From positions 1,364,001 through 1,428,000 of the forward strand of contig NC_089436.1 in assembly GCF_026210795.1 (NCBI RefSeq): a DNA stretch of 64,000 nt, given 5' to 3'. This DNA is from Rhizophagus irregularis (lineage: Eukaryota > Glomeromycota > Glomeromycetes > Glomerales > Glomeraceae). The notes below the pieces were generated by a model, which did not search any database, was not told the DNA's origin, and worked only from the letters and a program-made list of their open reading frames with translations. How positions within the stretch are numbered: position 1 is the stretch's first letter; each line of letters begins with the position of its first letter. Position numbers and translations under genes: made by a program. Below, piece by piece: positions 25,530 to 37,428 of this stretch.

Positions 25530-27167
25530 TCAAACTTTATTTTCTAATAATCTATATAAGTATTCAAAAGTTGCAAATTGTATACCACCACCAGGAGCAA
25601 TTCTAATGATTCTTAATAAAGAACCTTTAAATAAAGAGAGGGGACCTTCATATTTCATCATAATCTTCACACAATCCCAAGAACTTTTATATGAAGCAGA
25701 TTGATCTTGCATTCTCGTTTTAACTACATCAGGAGGTGAATTAAGAATTCCTACTAATACATTTGATAAGAATCCTGATGCAACAAAATGGTGAGGTTTC
25801 AAATTATCATTACTTTGCATACGAAATAAATCTAAAAACAGTGCAAATCCAGTGAACTAGAAATATAAAATTTAAAGAATTAAGAAAAATTCTATTAAAA
25901 AACATTTAAAAATTTTAAATAATTAACTTACTTTTACAGCCAATCCCCACGATTGTCTAAATATCGTAGGTACCAATCCTTTATAAAGTGCTGTTATCCT
26001 ATAATTATAAATTAATTTATTAATATACAAATATATAAAGTATAAAAATATATGTAGGTTTAATACATACTTACCCTTCCTCTTTTACAATTAATGCAAT
26101 AGTGGAAAACATTCCATGATATTTAAATCGATTTATATCAGTTTGTTGTCTTATTTTAATTAATTCTAATGGGGTTACTAAAGTTATTGCTTGCATTATT
26201 CCTGTACATACCTAATATCATTAAAAACAAAATTTTATTTAAATATTTTTAAAACATTTAGATCTAAGAAATCATATACTTACCCCGGTAAATGCAGATG
26301 CACTATATTAATAAAAATCAAGTTAAAAATTAATCAGAGCGTGATAATGATACATAAGTTAGTAATAGACAAACCTTCCAGATGGTATAAATTTTCCTTC
26401 CATTCTTTCAAATATTGGTTTAAACATTGCTAATCCTGTATACTGTAATGATACTCTAAGTAAAAAGTAATTAAGATTTAACGTTAAAATTATAATTTTT
26501 TTTTTTTAATTTTTTTTTAAAAAAAAAAAATTTTTTCCTTTTAATTCATACCTTGGAGTAACGATACACATTACAGGTAATGTTCCTCTATACAAAGCTA
26601 AAATATATAAAGTTAATTAATTTATTCATAAATACATTTATATATATGCAATAAAATTGAAATTACCAAAAAATCCCTCTTGTTTAACAATTTTAGCAAA
26701 TGATCTTAATATACTAATATCATTATAATTTGATGCAACTCGAATTGACTAAAAAGTAATCATTGTTTCCAATAAGAAATTAACGAATAAAATGGCAAGT
26801 AGGTTTAATAATGGTATTCTGATTACCTGATATCTTTCATAAAAAATTGGTAATGTTAGATATTTGATGAAATTAAATAAATAGATTGAAATCAAACTCA
26901 CCTTGTTTTCAATACGTCTGTAGGCTAAAAATTTATTAAAAATTGTTAAAATAAATGAATTAAAAAAAAGTTTTTAACCCGATTTAAACAAAAAAAAACA
27001 ATTAACCTGCATTAACGATACTTCAACCAAGCTAAAATCATCAAATTCATCAATTAAAAAATCTAGTAGGTAATTATTTAACAAATGAAAATATAATCTT
27101 ACCCTGCTCCAGTACCGGCTAAAGTTGAAGCGAATATATTTCTCTTTTGGCCTTTTTGTCCAGACAT
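25530..27167 (-). CDS. Mitochondrial carrier (SLC25 family), 292 aa, 11 exons
   Basis: An inner-mitochondrial-membrane exchanger made of three ~100-residue repeats. Exons (minus): 27167-27103, 27031-27007, 26923-26901, 26833-26827, 26748-26667, 26597-26552, 26455-26375, 26302-26284, 26211-26075, 25998-25932 and 25856-25530, totalling 879 nt in frame. All three signature motifs are present: QPTDVLKTRYQ, TPLELIKIRQQ and SPPDVVKTRMQ. ALYRGTLPV, ALYKGLVPT and SLFKGSLLR fill the matching downstream positions. GLVPTIFRQSWGLAVKFTGF and RIAPGGGIQFATFEYLYRLL resemble succinate-fumarate, oxodicarboxylate or tricarboxylate carriers, but the substrate cannot be fixed from sequence alone. The fourth exon is only 7 bp and the eighth only 19 bp; both are needed to keep the frame and to complete KTRYQ and SASAFTG. 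The gene looks intact. Confidence 0.9.
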
Positions 27168-29919
27168 TATTGTAATATGTAAAAAAAGATGGATGGAATT
27201 TTAAATCAAATTATTCCGATCCGCGATCTCCCGATACGATCACGTCACGTTATTAAGAACGAATGAAAAAATTGTTAAAAAAAGCTTTTGTTTAAAGTAA
27301 AGGGTTAGGGATTACAAATGTTAATATATATTTTTTGATTTAATTCTCAAAATTCTAATATTTTTTATTTTACTTACATTTTTGATAAAAGTTTTTACTT
27401 AACGTTATTACGCGATTTTCATTAATGTAATTTTATTAATAATATTAAATTTAATATTTAATGCTTCGCTTATTGCACCTACATTCACGAGAATAAGAAT
27501 ATTAATTAAAATTCGTTTATTTAAATTCGTTAGTATCGCTCATGATTATGTCTCAGAATACCACAAAAATAATCACGTTTTTGAATTGGCGTCATTAAAT
27601 TTTCTTGAGCATATTATTAAAATGATGCTCCATCATAGACAAATGATACGAATGAGTAAATAAATAAGAAGATTCTCACCGAGCTCAAATTTCCCAAAAT
27701 TTGTCTTAGAAAATTGATGTATAAATAAAAAAAAAAATTGTGATTAGATTATTAGAAAATCAAAAAATATCTCAATAAATAAACTTAACTTTATATCATA
27801 TTTATATTTCAAGCTTTACCAATTAGGATCAAAAATAAAATAAGTTAATATCAAATTATAAACTTGTCCCAATCAATTTTTAATTTTACAATAATGAAAA
27901 AATCTCAGTCTAAAAATAAATATTCCTGTCATGCTAGGAAAAATTTTCCATTCGGTACTTTTCGAATCGATTAAAAAGCATCATCGAATTTTGAAGATAA
28001 TGGATGTTATCTTACATTAATATCTGCATAAATTATTTCAAAGAATAACGTCCCTTTAATTCCGAAAGAGAGAGATTTAAAATGTATACATACTATAGAC
28101 ATACAGATATGTAGTTAAACCTATCAGGTCGGACAGATCAGCTGACAGATCAACTTGTACGACATTTCTAAAACATCCAGCTATTGTAAAGGTATTACTT
28201 TAAGTGTCATTTTATTTATTAAAATTATCAGTTATACATTCGTGATTTCGTGATTCAATATCAAAACATTATTATTCTATCTTGTGGTCTTGTGGTGCAG
28301 CATCCATAATTCTATATTGAAATAAGACAATAGGTATATAACAGATAATTTCTCTTGATTTACATTCATATTGCGGCAATAACTGATGTATTTAGTTCAA
28401 TTAAAATTACGCAAAATATCGATCTTATGAAAGCTCGAATTTTCTATCACATGGCATTTAACCAATCATGTACGCTAAATACCGTATCACTCGTTATAAA
28501 AAAATCGGCCAATTAAGTTCTCACGGATTTACTGACAATTAGCATCCCTTACCCGACGTTCACAAATCGTAATCCTGAAAATTCAAAATCCTGAAACTCA
28601 TTATCCCGAAATTTAATATTTTCATGAATACAGACATTTTAAATTAAATTTTAATCAGTATATTAAAAATAAAAAATTATATCTGGTACTGGTAAAATTA
28701 TCACTAGTAATACGTAGAAATTGCGCGGAGAAATAATTCATTGTTAAATCAACGTGTTTAAATTAGAATTACGAGACATCATTTCAGAGCGGCATAATTA
28801 ATATATTTTATTTACCAATATCGTGAATAGATAAAAATAATTATAAAGAATTAAATCAAGTACAAAAATTAACAGTTATCTAAATTTATGAGAAAAGTGC
28901 AAATCGATGAGGAAGTGGTAACAGTTTACTTTATTTTTTTACTGTAAGCAAAGCTTTCTAAACCAAACGTCTTTATTACTTATTACAAACTAATTTTTAA
29001 AGCGTGTACTACATACAGAAAAAGTTATCTTTAAAAAATTATATAACAACCTTTTGCTAATTAATGGTACCCGTATCATCATTATCGGTTATTTTCGTAT
29101 CGTGTAGTTGAGAAAGATTGATCGATTTAATGAATAATATAAATTGGCGTGTTTGATTCAAAGTACACATATTTAAAATGACAAAAGAGAAAGAAAATTT
29201 ACGATTTTGACGAATAGTCATCAGAATGCATACTGTTTGTTATAACATTTGCTATTTATTCCGTAATAAATCATAATTTAGCAAAATGATATTACTATTT
29301 ATTATTATCAATAAAAATTAATTTTCTAGTAACAAGCAAATAATACACGTTTACTTAACTGATATTGCTTATTGAATAAGAAAGATTTAATTAAATGGAT
29401 AATCAAATTATTAATTAGTAATTCTACTAAAATTAGGTTATTTATAACTAAGCACCAATTTCCAAATAAGCCATACAAACCATACCGCACATGATTGCTA
29501 TATGTTATATACTTATTGCATTTAATTTGAATCATTTTTGCATAATTACTGTTTCATAATTCATTGTCTCTTTTGTTTCATATTATTTATTAGAACTGAA
29601 AAAGGATCCGTTTCAGAATACTATGTACGGTATGATTGCACAATTCTGATAAATAATATTGAAGCAATAAGAATTTTTAATTAGGAACTTTGTTAAATTA
29701 ATGATTTTCTAAAATCATGCAATTAATTCGATATTATTTTCGTCTTACTCGATCGTAATCTTAAACCATGATTACAATCATAATAAATAACTCATTGTTG
29801 ATACTTTTTTATATGTACCATTTTATAAATACATAAAAATTATCTTGATTTTAGTCCCAATAATTCGACTTTCGTTATATATAGACACGCCTTAAATATT
29901 ATGACTCTAAAGACCTCAA
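27168..29919. other. Intergenic, no gene seen
   Basis: The first few hundred bases upstream of the carrier start are the probable promoter (27168-27600). The remainder is AT-rich and holds only short chance frames (for example 69 codons at 29326-29535, minus). No repeat or element boundary was recognised. Confidence 0.45.
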
Positions 29920-31205
29920 GATTCTTCCTAAGATTATCGGCTTTGGAGGATCCTCTTTAGATCAGGCCGCATACTGAAAGAATACACTAACAATGTTTGC
30001 GATTAAGAAATTTAACGAAAGTTCTAAGAAAGAGGAAATAATTAATGAAGTGCGTTATTTAACCATCTTGAAATTCTGATTAATTTATTTAACCTATATA
30101 ACGAACTACAGTATATCTTGAATATTTTCCTCCTCTTCGATATGGTTACTTATATTCTTTTTCTTTATAGATCAAGATTATGAAAATAGCTTCTCAGTTC
30201 TCATCCAAGTATAATTAGGTTTTTTTGGGTTACGAAGTTACAAAGTAGAGTAAATACCTAATTATGTAATTATCATATATTACTTTAAGTATCTTGTTTA
30301 CATATTTTTTATTATTAGACAATGCGAATTATTCGTTCGTTCTTGAATATGTGGAAGACGGAACATTAGAAAAACACTTAAGAGACAATGCTAGAGCTTT
30401 AATTGAATGGAAAAGACAATTAAAGTTTGCCAAAGAAATTGCGGTTGCAGTTTTCTGGTTATCATAATAAAATTATACACGGAGATCTAGTAAATATAAT
30501 CATATTTCATTCTTTCAAAGAAATGTTTCACTTTATCACGTAATTAACACATTTTTTTTTTAGAATCCCAAAAATATCTTAATGCATCCTGATTTTTGGT
30601 GTTCATGTTTAGAGGGAGAAAAAGTGTCTACTAAACCGCGTGACTCAATATCCTACGTGGATCCCAAATATTTTATACAAGTTACAAAATAACAGAAAAA
30701 TCTGACATATACATCTTCTGGGAAATTAACAAGCTGTTCATCGCCTTTTGATTATGAAACAAAAAAAAGACGAAAATGTTAGAAATTCTTACCTATCCAA
30801 AACACAAATGGTAAATTCGTTGCTCTTTATGAAAGTGAGTAAAACTACTAATATTATTTAATATTACAATTTTAACAGTTAAGTTGGCAACACGAATCAG
30901 ATGAAAAGCCGGGTATTTGCGAAGTGATTTCAAAACTCAAAAGTATTGTTCCTATTATGTCTGAAAAAAAAATGAAGTATCAACTGATTTTGATTTCAAA
31001 GAAAGCAAAAGGAGAACAAACTGAGAATAAAGTATCAACTGCAAAAGAGTATGAAAATTTTGATTTGTCAAATTGTGACGAAGATTGCGATTTAAATCAC
31101 ATCAATTATAGATCACTTTCATTTATTGTTCTTTTTAGATTTTTCGTTTTATTGTGTCACAGATTATTGTTTCTTAGTCTTTCTATGGTATTTATTGATG
31201 TATAA
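29920..31205 (+). pseudogene. TKL-type protein kinase pseudogene
   Basis: Kinase landmarks appear in order on the + strand. The glycine-loop region is KIIGFGGSSLDQAAY, followed by a stop (TGA where the family usually has Trp), then MFAIKKFNESSKKEE with the ATP-site Lys. After an intron, YSFVLEYVEDGTLEKHLRDN is followed by LKFAKEIAVAV. The catalytic loop IIHGDL lies one frame over, so a frameshift separates it from the preceding helix. Across the next intron is NPKNILMHP. Past a further break come SYVDPKYFIQ, then EKSDIYIFWEI, and the C-lobe end is WQHESDEKPGICEVISKLKS. The tail (YENFDLSNCDEDCDLNHINY) is acidic. HGDL for HRDL is typical of the expanded kinase families of Rhizophagus. At least three disruptions make it non-functional. 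Confidence 0.8.
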
Positions 31206-31908
31206 ATAGATAATGACTCGATGTGCACATGACCTTCGTTATTCTAGAATGAATACTGCTTCGTCCAATTCTCTCAGTCCAAATCTTATCATACGCTGAT
31301 TCATTCTATAGGATCAGTATAGAAACAACATTAAGTATAATGCGACATTACATAAATATTTTATCTGCATATACTATAGAATATTTATAAATGTTTTATG
31401 TATGATTCACATGTACTCTCACCTGCCAAAAGTATCCGGACAGCATCTTTTCAAAGAGGTTAATGTTATAAATTACATTATATTAAAATACTGAAAGTTA
31501 TTTTTTCTAACTAATAACATTAATAATAATTCATTAAATTGAAATATTATTAAATTATTAAATATTAATAAACCTATTAATTTTTAAAATAAATTAAAAA
31601 TCTTTACATATTAATAAAAATATATAATTGTTACTTAAATTGTTACTTAATTTTTGCGACATGTTAACAACAGCTAATTTTTACAATAAAAACATTAATT
31701 CTTGCGCCTAATAAAAAAAATAATAACGTATAAAAAATAAGTGTCAGTGTCGGAATTTTCGAGATTATGATTTGTCAGTATTATCTAATCGTCGGGTTTT
31801 TTGAATGGTTCCCATTCTTCGCTATATAATCTTTGAGTTGTAAACCAAAGGGTTCGTTATATCGAGAGCTGATAATACAATTGCGGTATAATTAACCCAC
31901 CAACTACA
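31206..31908. other. No gene seen; isolated pogo-like terminus near 31850
   Basis: AT-rich. At 31846-31873 GGGTTCGTTATATCGAGAGC followed by TGATA matches one end of a pogo-like element (inverted terminus, TA). No left end for it was found upstream within range. Confidence 0.4.
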
Positions 31909-33775
31909 GCAGTCGCCACTGGGTATAACGAACCCTCCGTTCCAGAGAGTTTGGTTCGGTATAGGGTGAATTCGTTATATAATACTTTAATTTTATTTTA
32001 TTTTTTATTTTTATGTTTCAGACGAACCAATTCGAAGTACAAATTACAAGGACAACAAATAAATTGAGCCGAAAGTAATTCTATCACTAACGAAAAAACC
32101 GCCACAACAGGCAGTGACATCTGACCTTGAAGAAAAGCGAGCAACGGGAAGGATCCACGATCACCCCCAGAACTCACCCGCCAACCCGGAAAGAAACAAT
32201 CAAGAAAAATAAATAAAAAATTTAATGATCCGTATTTTTCTTTCGACCCGAAGGTCGCCACCCCTGTAAATACTGTCATAGGTGGAGTGATTCACACTAT
32301 TTGATATTGTTGGTGTTGTAAAAAATTAATTAGCGGTAGCTTGGAGTGATTTCATAAAAAAGCTACGACTAAAAAAAAGTTTTTAGACTCCTAAATGTAA
32401 AAAGGGAATTTTTAAATTGCCAAACTAAACAACCGGGAGTCGGGTTAAAACGATTATTTAGAAAAAGAAATATCTCCTCTGAGATATCATAGGGTAAAAC
32501 TCATATTAAATGAGTGGATAAATGTCACAATCCATGTCAGAAATGGACGTGTATCTAGGTCTTTTATCTATGTGTTTAAGCTCCAAAGAGTCTGAAAAGA
32601 AAATGTTATCAGTATTACGTTTGTTAGTCCGTAATTCAAAAGGTGATGTAAGTTCCAAGGAAGCTTTGTATAGAGGTATGTCGAAGAATTTGCTAGCGTC
32701 GAAGAGTTTCATACTTTCATATCGACGTAAATCTCATTGAATAGTTCGAGAGGGTCTTGTTGTAAAAATTTGATCCATTCGCTAACCTTGTTGTGGAATT
32801 TATGTGATCGCTGTGTAAATTCCTCGGTTAACAATTCTTTGATAGGTAGATATTCGATGGTGGTGCCAAGGAGTTTCGCATCCTGGGCCGCAGCTAGCGT
32901 GTATAAACTTTTAGCTTCAATCAATCGCTTGTTATTGTTTAAAATAGGTTCATTGGGAGAAATCTTTTTACGATGTTCCTCCATTATCTTGTTTAATTTT
33001 CGAGCATGAGAAGCCACCTGTTCTTGCTGCCGGATTAGTATGTCTTGTCGTTTACGGATGGCGGCCAATGTTTTTCGGCGTTCTTGCTCTTGTTTATTAT
33101 GTAAAGCTTTACGATCTTCCAGCAGCTGCAACCAAGTTTTACTTCCTGGTCGTATAGGTATGTTTTCACGTTTATCCTGATCGGATGCATATACCGGTAT
33201 ATTCGGTACGAAAGGAATTAAGTCCTTAGAGATTACGAAATTATAAGTGATTATTTGACCATCAATAGTTTCCTTATCATCTGGAACAGTGATGGTAGTC
33301 GTTCGAAATTTTCTTTTTCTAATAAATCTAGGGTTCGAAAAAGTGTCTTTTGGAGAAATATGTGATGGGAGTCAAAGATATTTCAAGTGTTGTATAGGTT
33401 TATCTATAGATTGCGATTCATCAAATAAGAATCGGTGTTGATGAGCGCGATTGAGACGGTCTTCAGGAGTTAAGGCGGGATCATGTTTGTTCCAATTAAA
33501 ACTCTTCTACAACTACGCTGGAATCATTTATAATACTTTAATCAACATACCGTATATAGATTCTACCAATAAAATCAAGTCACATGATTAAAATTATACC
33601 AATTTTAATTCATGTGGCTAATATATTTGATCAATAAACACGCGGTATATAGCATTTTACCATATAATTTCGTTATATCCAGTGTTATTAATTATAAAAA
33701 AATCGGTTCCGCACTATTTGGTTCGATAAAACGAGTTTTCGGTATATCCAGGTTCGTTGTATCCAGAGGCGACTG
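31909..33775. mobile_element. Pogo/Tigger-like DNA element, 1.87 kb
   Basis: The left terminus reads CAGTCGCCACTGGGTATAAC and runs on into GAACC. The right terminus is its inverted match, GGTTCGTTGTATCCAGAGGC followed by GACTG. TA follows the right end, and TA lies three bases before the left end, where CAG is repeated. Both ends have subterminal copies of GGTTCG and TTCGTTATAT, as is usual for this family. No DDE transposase reading frame was found inside. The only long protein-like stretch is an unrelated minus-strand frame (32506-33510). It is therefore non-autonomous. Confidence 0.75.
32506..33510 (-). pseudogene. Unrecognised coiled-coil protein frame carried inside the pogo-like element
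   Basis: Read on the minus strand, about 330 residues of good protein character run from FNWNKHDPALTPEDRLNRAH through RTTTITVPDDKETIDGQIIT and PFVPNIPVYASDQDKRENIP. Next is a long charged helix (RKALHNKQEQERRKTLAAIR, then HARKLNKIMEEHRKK) and the tail DMDCDIYPLI. The helix has a strong coiled-coil look, and the R/K-rich segment could bind nucleic acid. It has no DDE triad and does not resemble pogo transposase. The frame is not continuous (about two or three breaks), and no start codon is obvious. Base composition is visibly less AT-rich than the surroundings. The family is unknown to me: captured host gene, or second protein of another element. Confidence 0.5.
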
Positions 33776-33777
33776 TA

Positions 33778-34470
33778 CACCCTATTCCTTTTTTAATCAT
33801 ATTTTTTTTTGGGTAATTTGTAACCAGCCTTCGGAAAAAATCCGGAAAAACATCGGTATTTGTAAAATTCCCCGAAAATCTAACATAACTGAGTAACAGA
33901 ATCGTGAAAACTTTCCCGGTTTTACAAGAAATTTTTCGGAGAATGCGACAAATTTAGTATAGATCGGACTTGTAACACTAATAACATTAATAAATTTCGT
34001 GATACGATAATTTTGTTGTTAAATAGTGCAACGGACTTTTGAATACCTAGTATATTAAGTATATTATTAAAAAAAAGTCTTTTTTGTTTTTTTTTCATTT
34101 TAAAAATGTTGACAAATTTATAATAAAATAATGTTCTTGACTTCTTAATAACATTATTTTTTTGATCTAAAAAAAAAATGTATATCGTATAATTTATGAA
34201 TGTAAAAAATTAAGCTCCATCTAGATATTTTGTACTCACAATAAAGTTTTATGAAAAGACGAAATAATTGATCGGCCTGCATGAAATTGTCATGCCAAAT
34301 GCGTGCGCAATGAGCTTTAGCGCAACGTTAAACCTCTACCAGCGTATAAAATCTATTCTAAAATCTGAACTTGTCGGATATCAATTATAGTATTCAAACA
34401 ATATGTGTAAAATATGCAATTCATATTATTTATTTTAATTGTGTATTACAGAGACGCCTTGTCATTTTTT
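33778..34470. other. No gene seen
   Basis: AT-rich DNA between the pogo-like element and the left arm of the inverted duplication. A 94-codon frame overlapping the element's right end (33612-33896) is not credible. Confidence 0.4.
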
Positions 34471-34682
34471 ACTTTGAGCTATACCGAATATTAACGAGTG
34501 TCTGAAAATTATTCGGTATCTCATACATTGCGATATACTGGTAAATTTTAGATTTCGGAATTTTCTATTTCCGAAACTTCCAATCTTTAAAAGATTCGAT
34601 TATGACAAGAGCATAAATAAACAAAATTTCCCATGCTTTCGTTTTCTTTCCTCTAGTTTTCTTTTTCTATCAATAGATAAAA

Positions 34683-36192
34683 ATGTTTCGAAGTATAATA
34701 ATTCTCATTACAATCTTCGTAATCATTATAGCAGTTTCTTATAATTGGCTATATGAATTTTATACTGTTCTTGGATATAATAGACCAAATATTAAACCTT
34801 ATGAAAATGGAAAATGCAGAATAATCAGAGGTGAACAAATTTCTTCTAAACTTTATTTTGTTTTTTTTATATATATAACTTCATGATAATCATATTGTAC
34901 AATATAAAGGTGTTGAAGCTTGTGAAGATATTCATATTCATCATCGTACTGGGTATGCTTTTATGACTTGCGGAAACGAAATTAAAAGAACTAAAGGTTA
35001 TTGGCCGCCACTTAGTACTTATAATTCCAATATTCAGACAAAAGATACGCCTTATATTTACGATATCAATGTAAGTTAAAATTATGTTATTAATTTTTTT
35101 ATTACAAATATATTTATCTTATTAATATATACATATATATATACACGTTTTTTTCTTAGAATGATAAACTCATTCCACTTGTCTTGAAAAATTTTCCTCT
35201 TGAAGAAGATTTTGCAACTCATGGATTAGGAATTTATGAAGATCCTGAAAATGAAAATAAATTATATTTATTTTTCGTAAATCATAAAAGATCTGGAAGT
35301 TGTTTTGAAATATTTGAACATACTTTACATACAAATGAATTAATTCATTTAGAAACAATTCAACATAAGTTAATAAATACTCCAAATGATGTTGTTCCAG
35401 TTTCAAGACACGAATTTTATTTTACTAATGATCATTATAATAACAATCCTACATATAAACATTTAGAACGTGAGTTTTTTCTATTATATAAATTTCATAT
35501 TTTCATGATTTTTTTTTTAAAAAAAAAACAATTATATTTATCTATTATTATTATTTTTTTTATTACAAGATATTTTGCCTCTTTCATGGGCAAATGTAGT
35601 ATTCCATTCATCAATCACGAATGAAACTAAAATCGTTGCTGAAATGCGGCTTCCTAATGGAATTACTTCGAATTTGGATAATTCTCTTATCTATGTTGCC
35701 ACAACATTTGGTTATGTTTTAGTATATGAAAGAAACAAGTATAATAACGAACTTGAATTAAAGGATAAAATATTCACAGGATATGCTACCGATAATCTTA
35801 GTGTTGATGAAGAAACTGGTGAAATTTATTGTGCTAGTAAGTTATATTTTATTAGAAACTAATCTTGTTTATTAAATTTAAAATAACTTATTTATTTATT
35901 ATTATTATTATTATTATTTTTAATAGTCTTTCCAAAACCATACATGGTTGTAGCAGCTCATGGCAAGGAACTAGGATATGCTCCTTTTGTACCGACTGGA
36001 ATATTAAAAATTAGTAATAATACTGAAAGGGATAATGAAAAATACTCTCTTAAACCTATTTTTGAAGATGATGGATCTTTATTTCAATTAACAACGATAG
36101 CCGCTGTAGATAGAAAAAGAAACACTTTACTCCTTGGTTCTTTTCGTTCTAAAGGTATTGTAAGATGTAATAGTTTAGAACCATTAATTTAA
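34683..36192 (+). CDS. Paraoxonase-like arylesterase A, 383 aa, 5 exons
   Basis: Calcium-dependent lactonase/arylesterase of the six-bladed beta-propeller PON family. Exons: 34683-34830, 34910-35070, 35160-35469, 35570-35836 and 35927-36192 (1152 nt, in frame). Residues about 4-24 are a hydrophobic signal anchor (IIILITIFVIIIAVSYNWLY), so the enzyme is probably membrane-anchored with the propeller in the secretory lumen or outside. Family landmarks are GVEACEDIHIHHRTGYAFM, THGLGIYEDPENENKLYLFF, SCFEIFEHT, NDVVPVSRHEFYFTNDHY, WANVVFHSS, RLPNGITSNLDNSLIYVA, ATDNLSVDEETGEIYCA and the C-terminal LLLGSFRSKGIVRC. The Asn/Asp residues in PNDVVPV, FTNDHY and TDNLSVD match the calcium-binding positions of the family. 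Length is close to animal PON1 (355 aa). The last exon has VVAAHGKELGYAPFVPTG where copy B is quite different. Convergent with the P450 gene. Confidence 0.88.
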
Positions 36193-36655
36193 ATACTAGA
36201 ATATTATTAGAATTTCTGTAAATCAATTATTAGATAATTTTATATAATTTATAATTTATAATTTTAATTACAATTTTAAAAAATTCTGTGTATGTATGAT
36301 TTGTATAACATGATGACAAACTTTGATCATAAAATACAATAAAGGATTTAAAGGATTTACCACAGTCTCTCCCTAAGCCAAAGTTAAAAACTTGTGTAAA
36401 CAACCTAGATTGTGAACAGATAAAATACTCATAAAATTATCCCAATAGTTTCAGACAAATTCGCAATAAGGAACTTGAATTCGAATCGTTAATAGCGGAT
36501 CAAAAAGAAGGATCAAAGGAACTTTGAAAAAAGTACGAACCAATCAAATTCTTACATATTCATGAAAAGAGATCAGAACCAATACTTCTTTGGCCTGATA
36601 ATGCTGCGTAACCACTTCACGGATATACTTGATTGGCAGTTGCATTGCAGTGATG

Positions 36656-36863
36656 GCCGACGGGTCTGGCTCATTTCACCGACACCCGACAGTTTTGAAA
36701 TCCTAATCCACTTACTCTAACCTTATCCAAACTCTAATCCTAACCCTAATTTCTTACTTAACCCTAATTCTAATCCTAAATTCACTTGTCGGCGAGATAA
36801 TTGTCGGGGAAACATTTGTCTGCGAAATGACCGTCGGTGAAACGTCTGTCGGCGGTGAGATAG
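36656..36863. mobile_element. Foldback insertion with telomere-like core, absent from the paralogous arm
   Basis: The outer parts are inverted and rich in GTCGG(T/C)GAAA (TTTCACCGACACCCGACAG on the left; GTCGGTGAAACGTCTGTCGG on the right). The core is a run of degenerate CCCTAA-type units (CTAATCCTAACCCTAATTTC and neighbours, 36703-36782). The corresponding place in the right arm reads straight through from GGCAGTTGCAGTGAT into spacer sequence. Boundaries are accurate to perhaps 10 bp. It could be a MITE that captured telomere-like repeats, or the reverse. Confidence 0.55.
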
Positions 36864-37099
36864 AAATGAATGCGACCCACCACTCGTAGAATAGTTATAA
36901 ACAAAATTTTTTTTACTGCAATAATGATAAATATGTTGAAAAAGATATTGACAAAGTTAGTGACTATTTGAACTTGTGCTCTATATCACAGTAAAAAACA
37001 AACTCAAATTGAATACTATTTAAATACCGGTTAAATAGTTCATGTAAAGTAAAAAAAAAATAATTAGGTTATTACAAATAAATTTACGAGTATCGGTAA

Positions 37100-37254
37100 G
37101 GGCAGTGACATTTATTACATAATATCCATTTACTATAAGCCCATACTCCCTCACCCCCATGTAATATGAAAAATCTTACGTTACACTTATATGTTATATG
37201 ACCTTTAAATACCCTCCCACCCCCTAAAATATTACGTAATAAATGTCACTGCCC
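37100..37254. mobile_element. PIF/Harbinger-like MITE with TAA target duplication
   Basis: The left end is GGGCAGTGACATTTATTACA and the right end is its inverted copy, matching over about 24 bp with one change. TAA flanks both sides (37097-37099 and 37255-37257). The 155-bp element has no coding capacity. A TAA/TTA 3-bp target and GGG-starting termini are the hallmarks of PIF/Harbinger elements. The paralogous right arm has an uninterrupted TAA at the equivalent site. Confidence 0.8.
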
Positions 37255-37428
37255 TAATTGATATCAAAAATTAAACTGTAGTTAAAAAGTTATATATGTA
37301 TGTACGAACATAATGTTTTAATTTTAATATGTAATAAATAAATACAAGTAAATGTTACTTTAACAAATAATGGTATTGAATACATAATTAATATATTTAA
37401 TCTTCAATTAAAGTAAACTTAATTTATA

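Larger units (their letters stand above)
36193..37428. other. Spacer between convergent arylesterase A and P450
   Basis: Contains the 3' ends of both genes and two insertions described separately. The uninterrupted parts align with the shorter spacer of the right arm (44676-45549), for example CGAATTCAAGTTCC, GGCAGTTGC..GCAGTGAT and TTTTTAACTACAGTT (as read on one strand or the other). Confidence 0.7.

Noticed and set aside
31998-32279. 93-codon minus-strand frame with hydrophobic stretches
   Set aside because: Lies in the left subterminal region of the pogo-like element. No family resemblance, and its start coincides with mixed non-coding sequence.
36703-36782. CCTAAC-rich run as a true telomere end
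   Set aside because: Units are degenerate, few and enclosed by inverted arms with ordinary gene DNA on both sides; it is interstitial.
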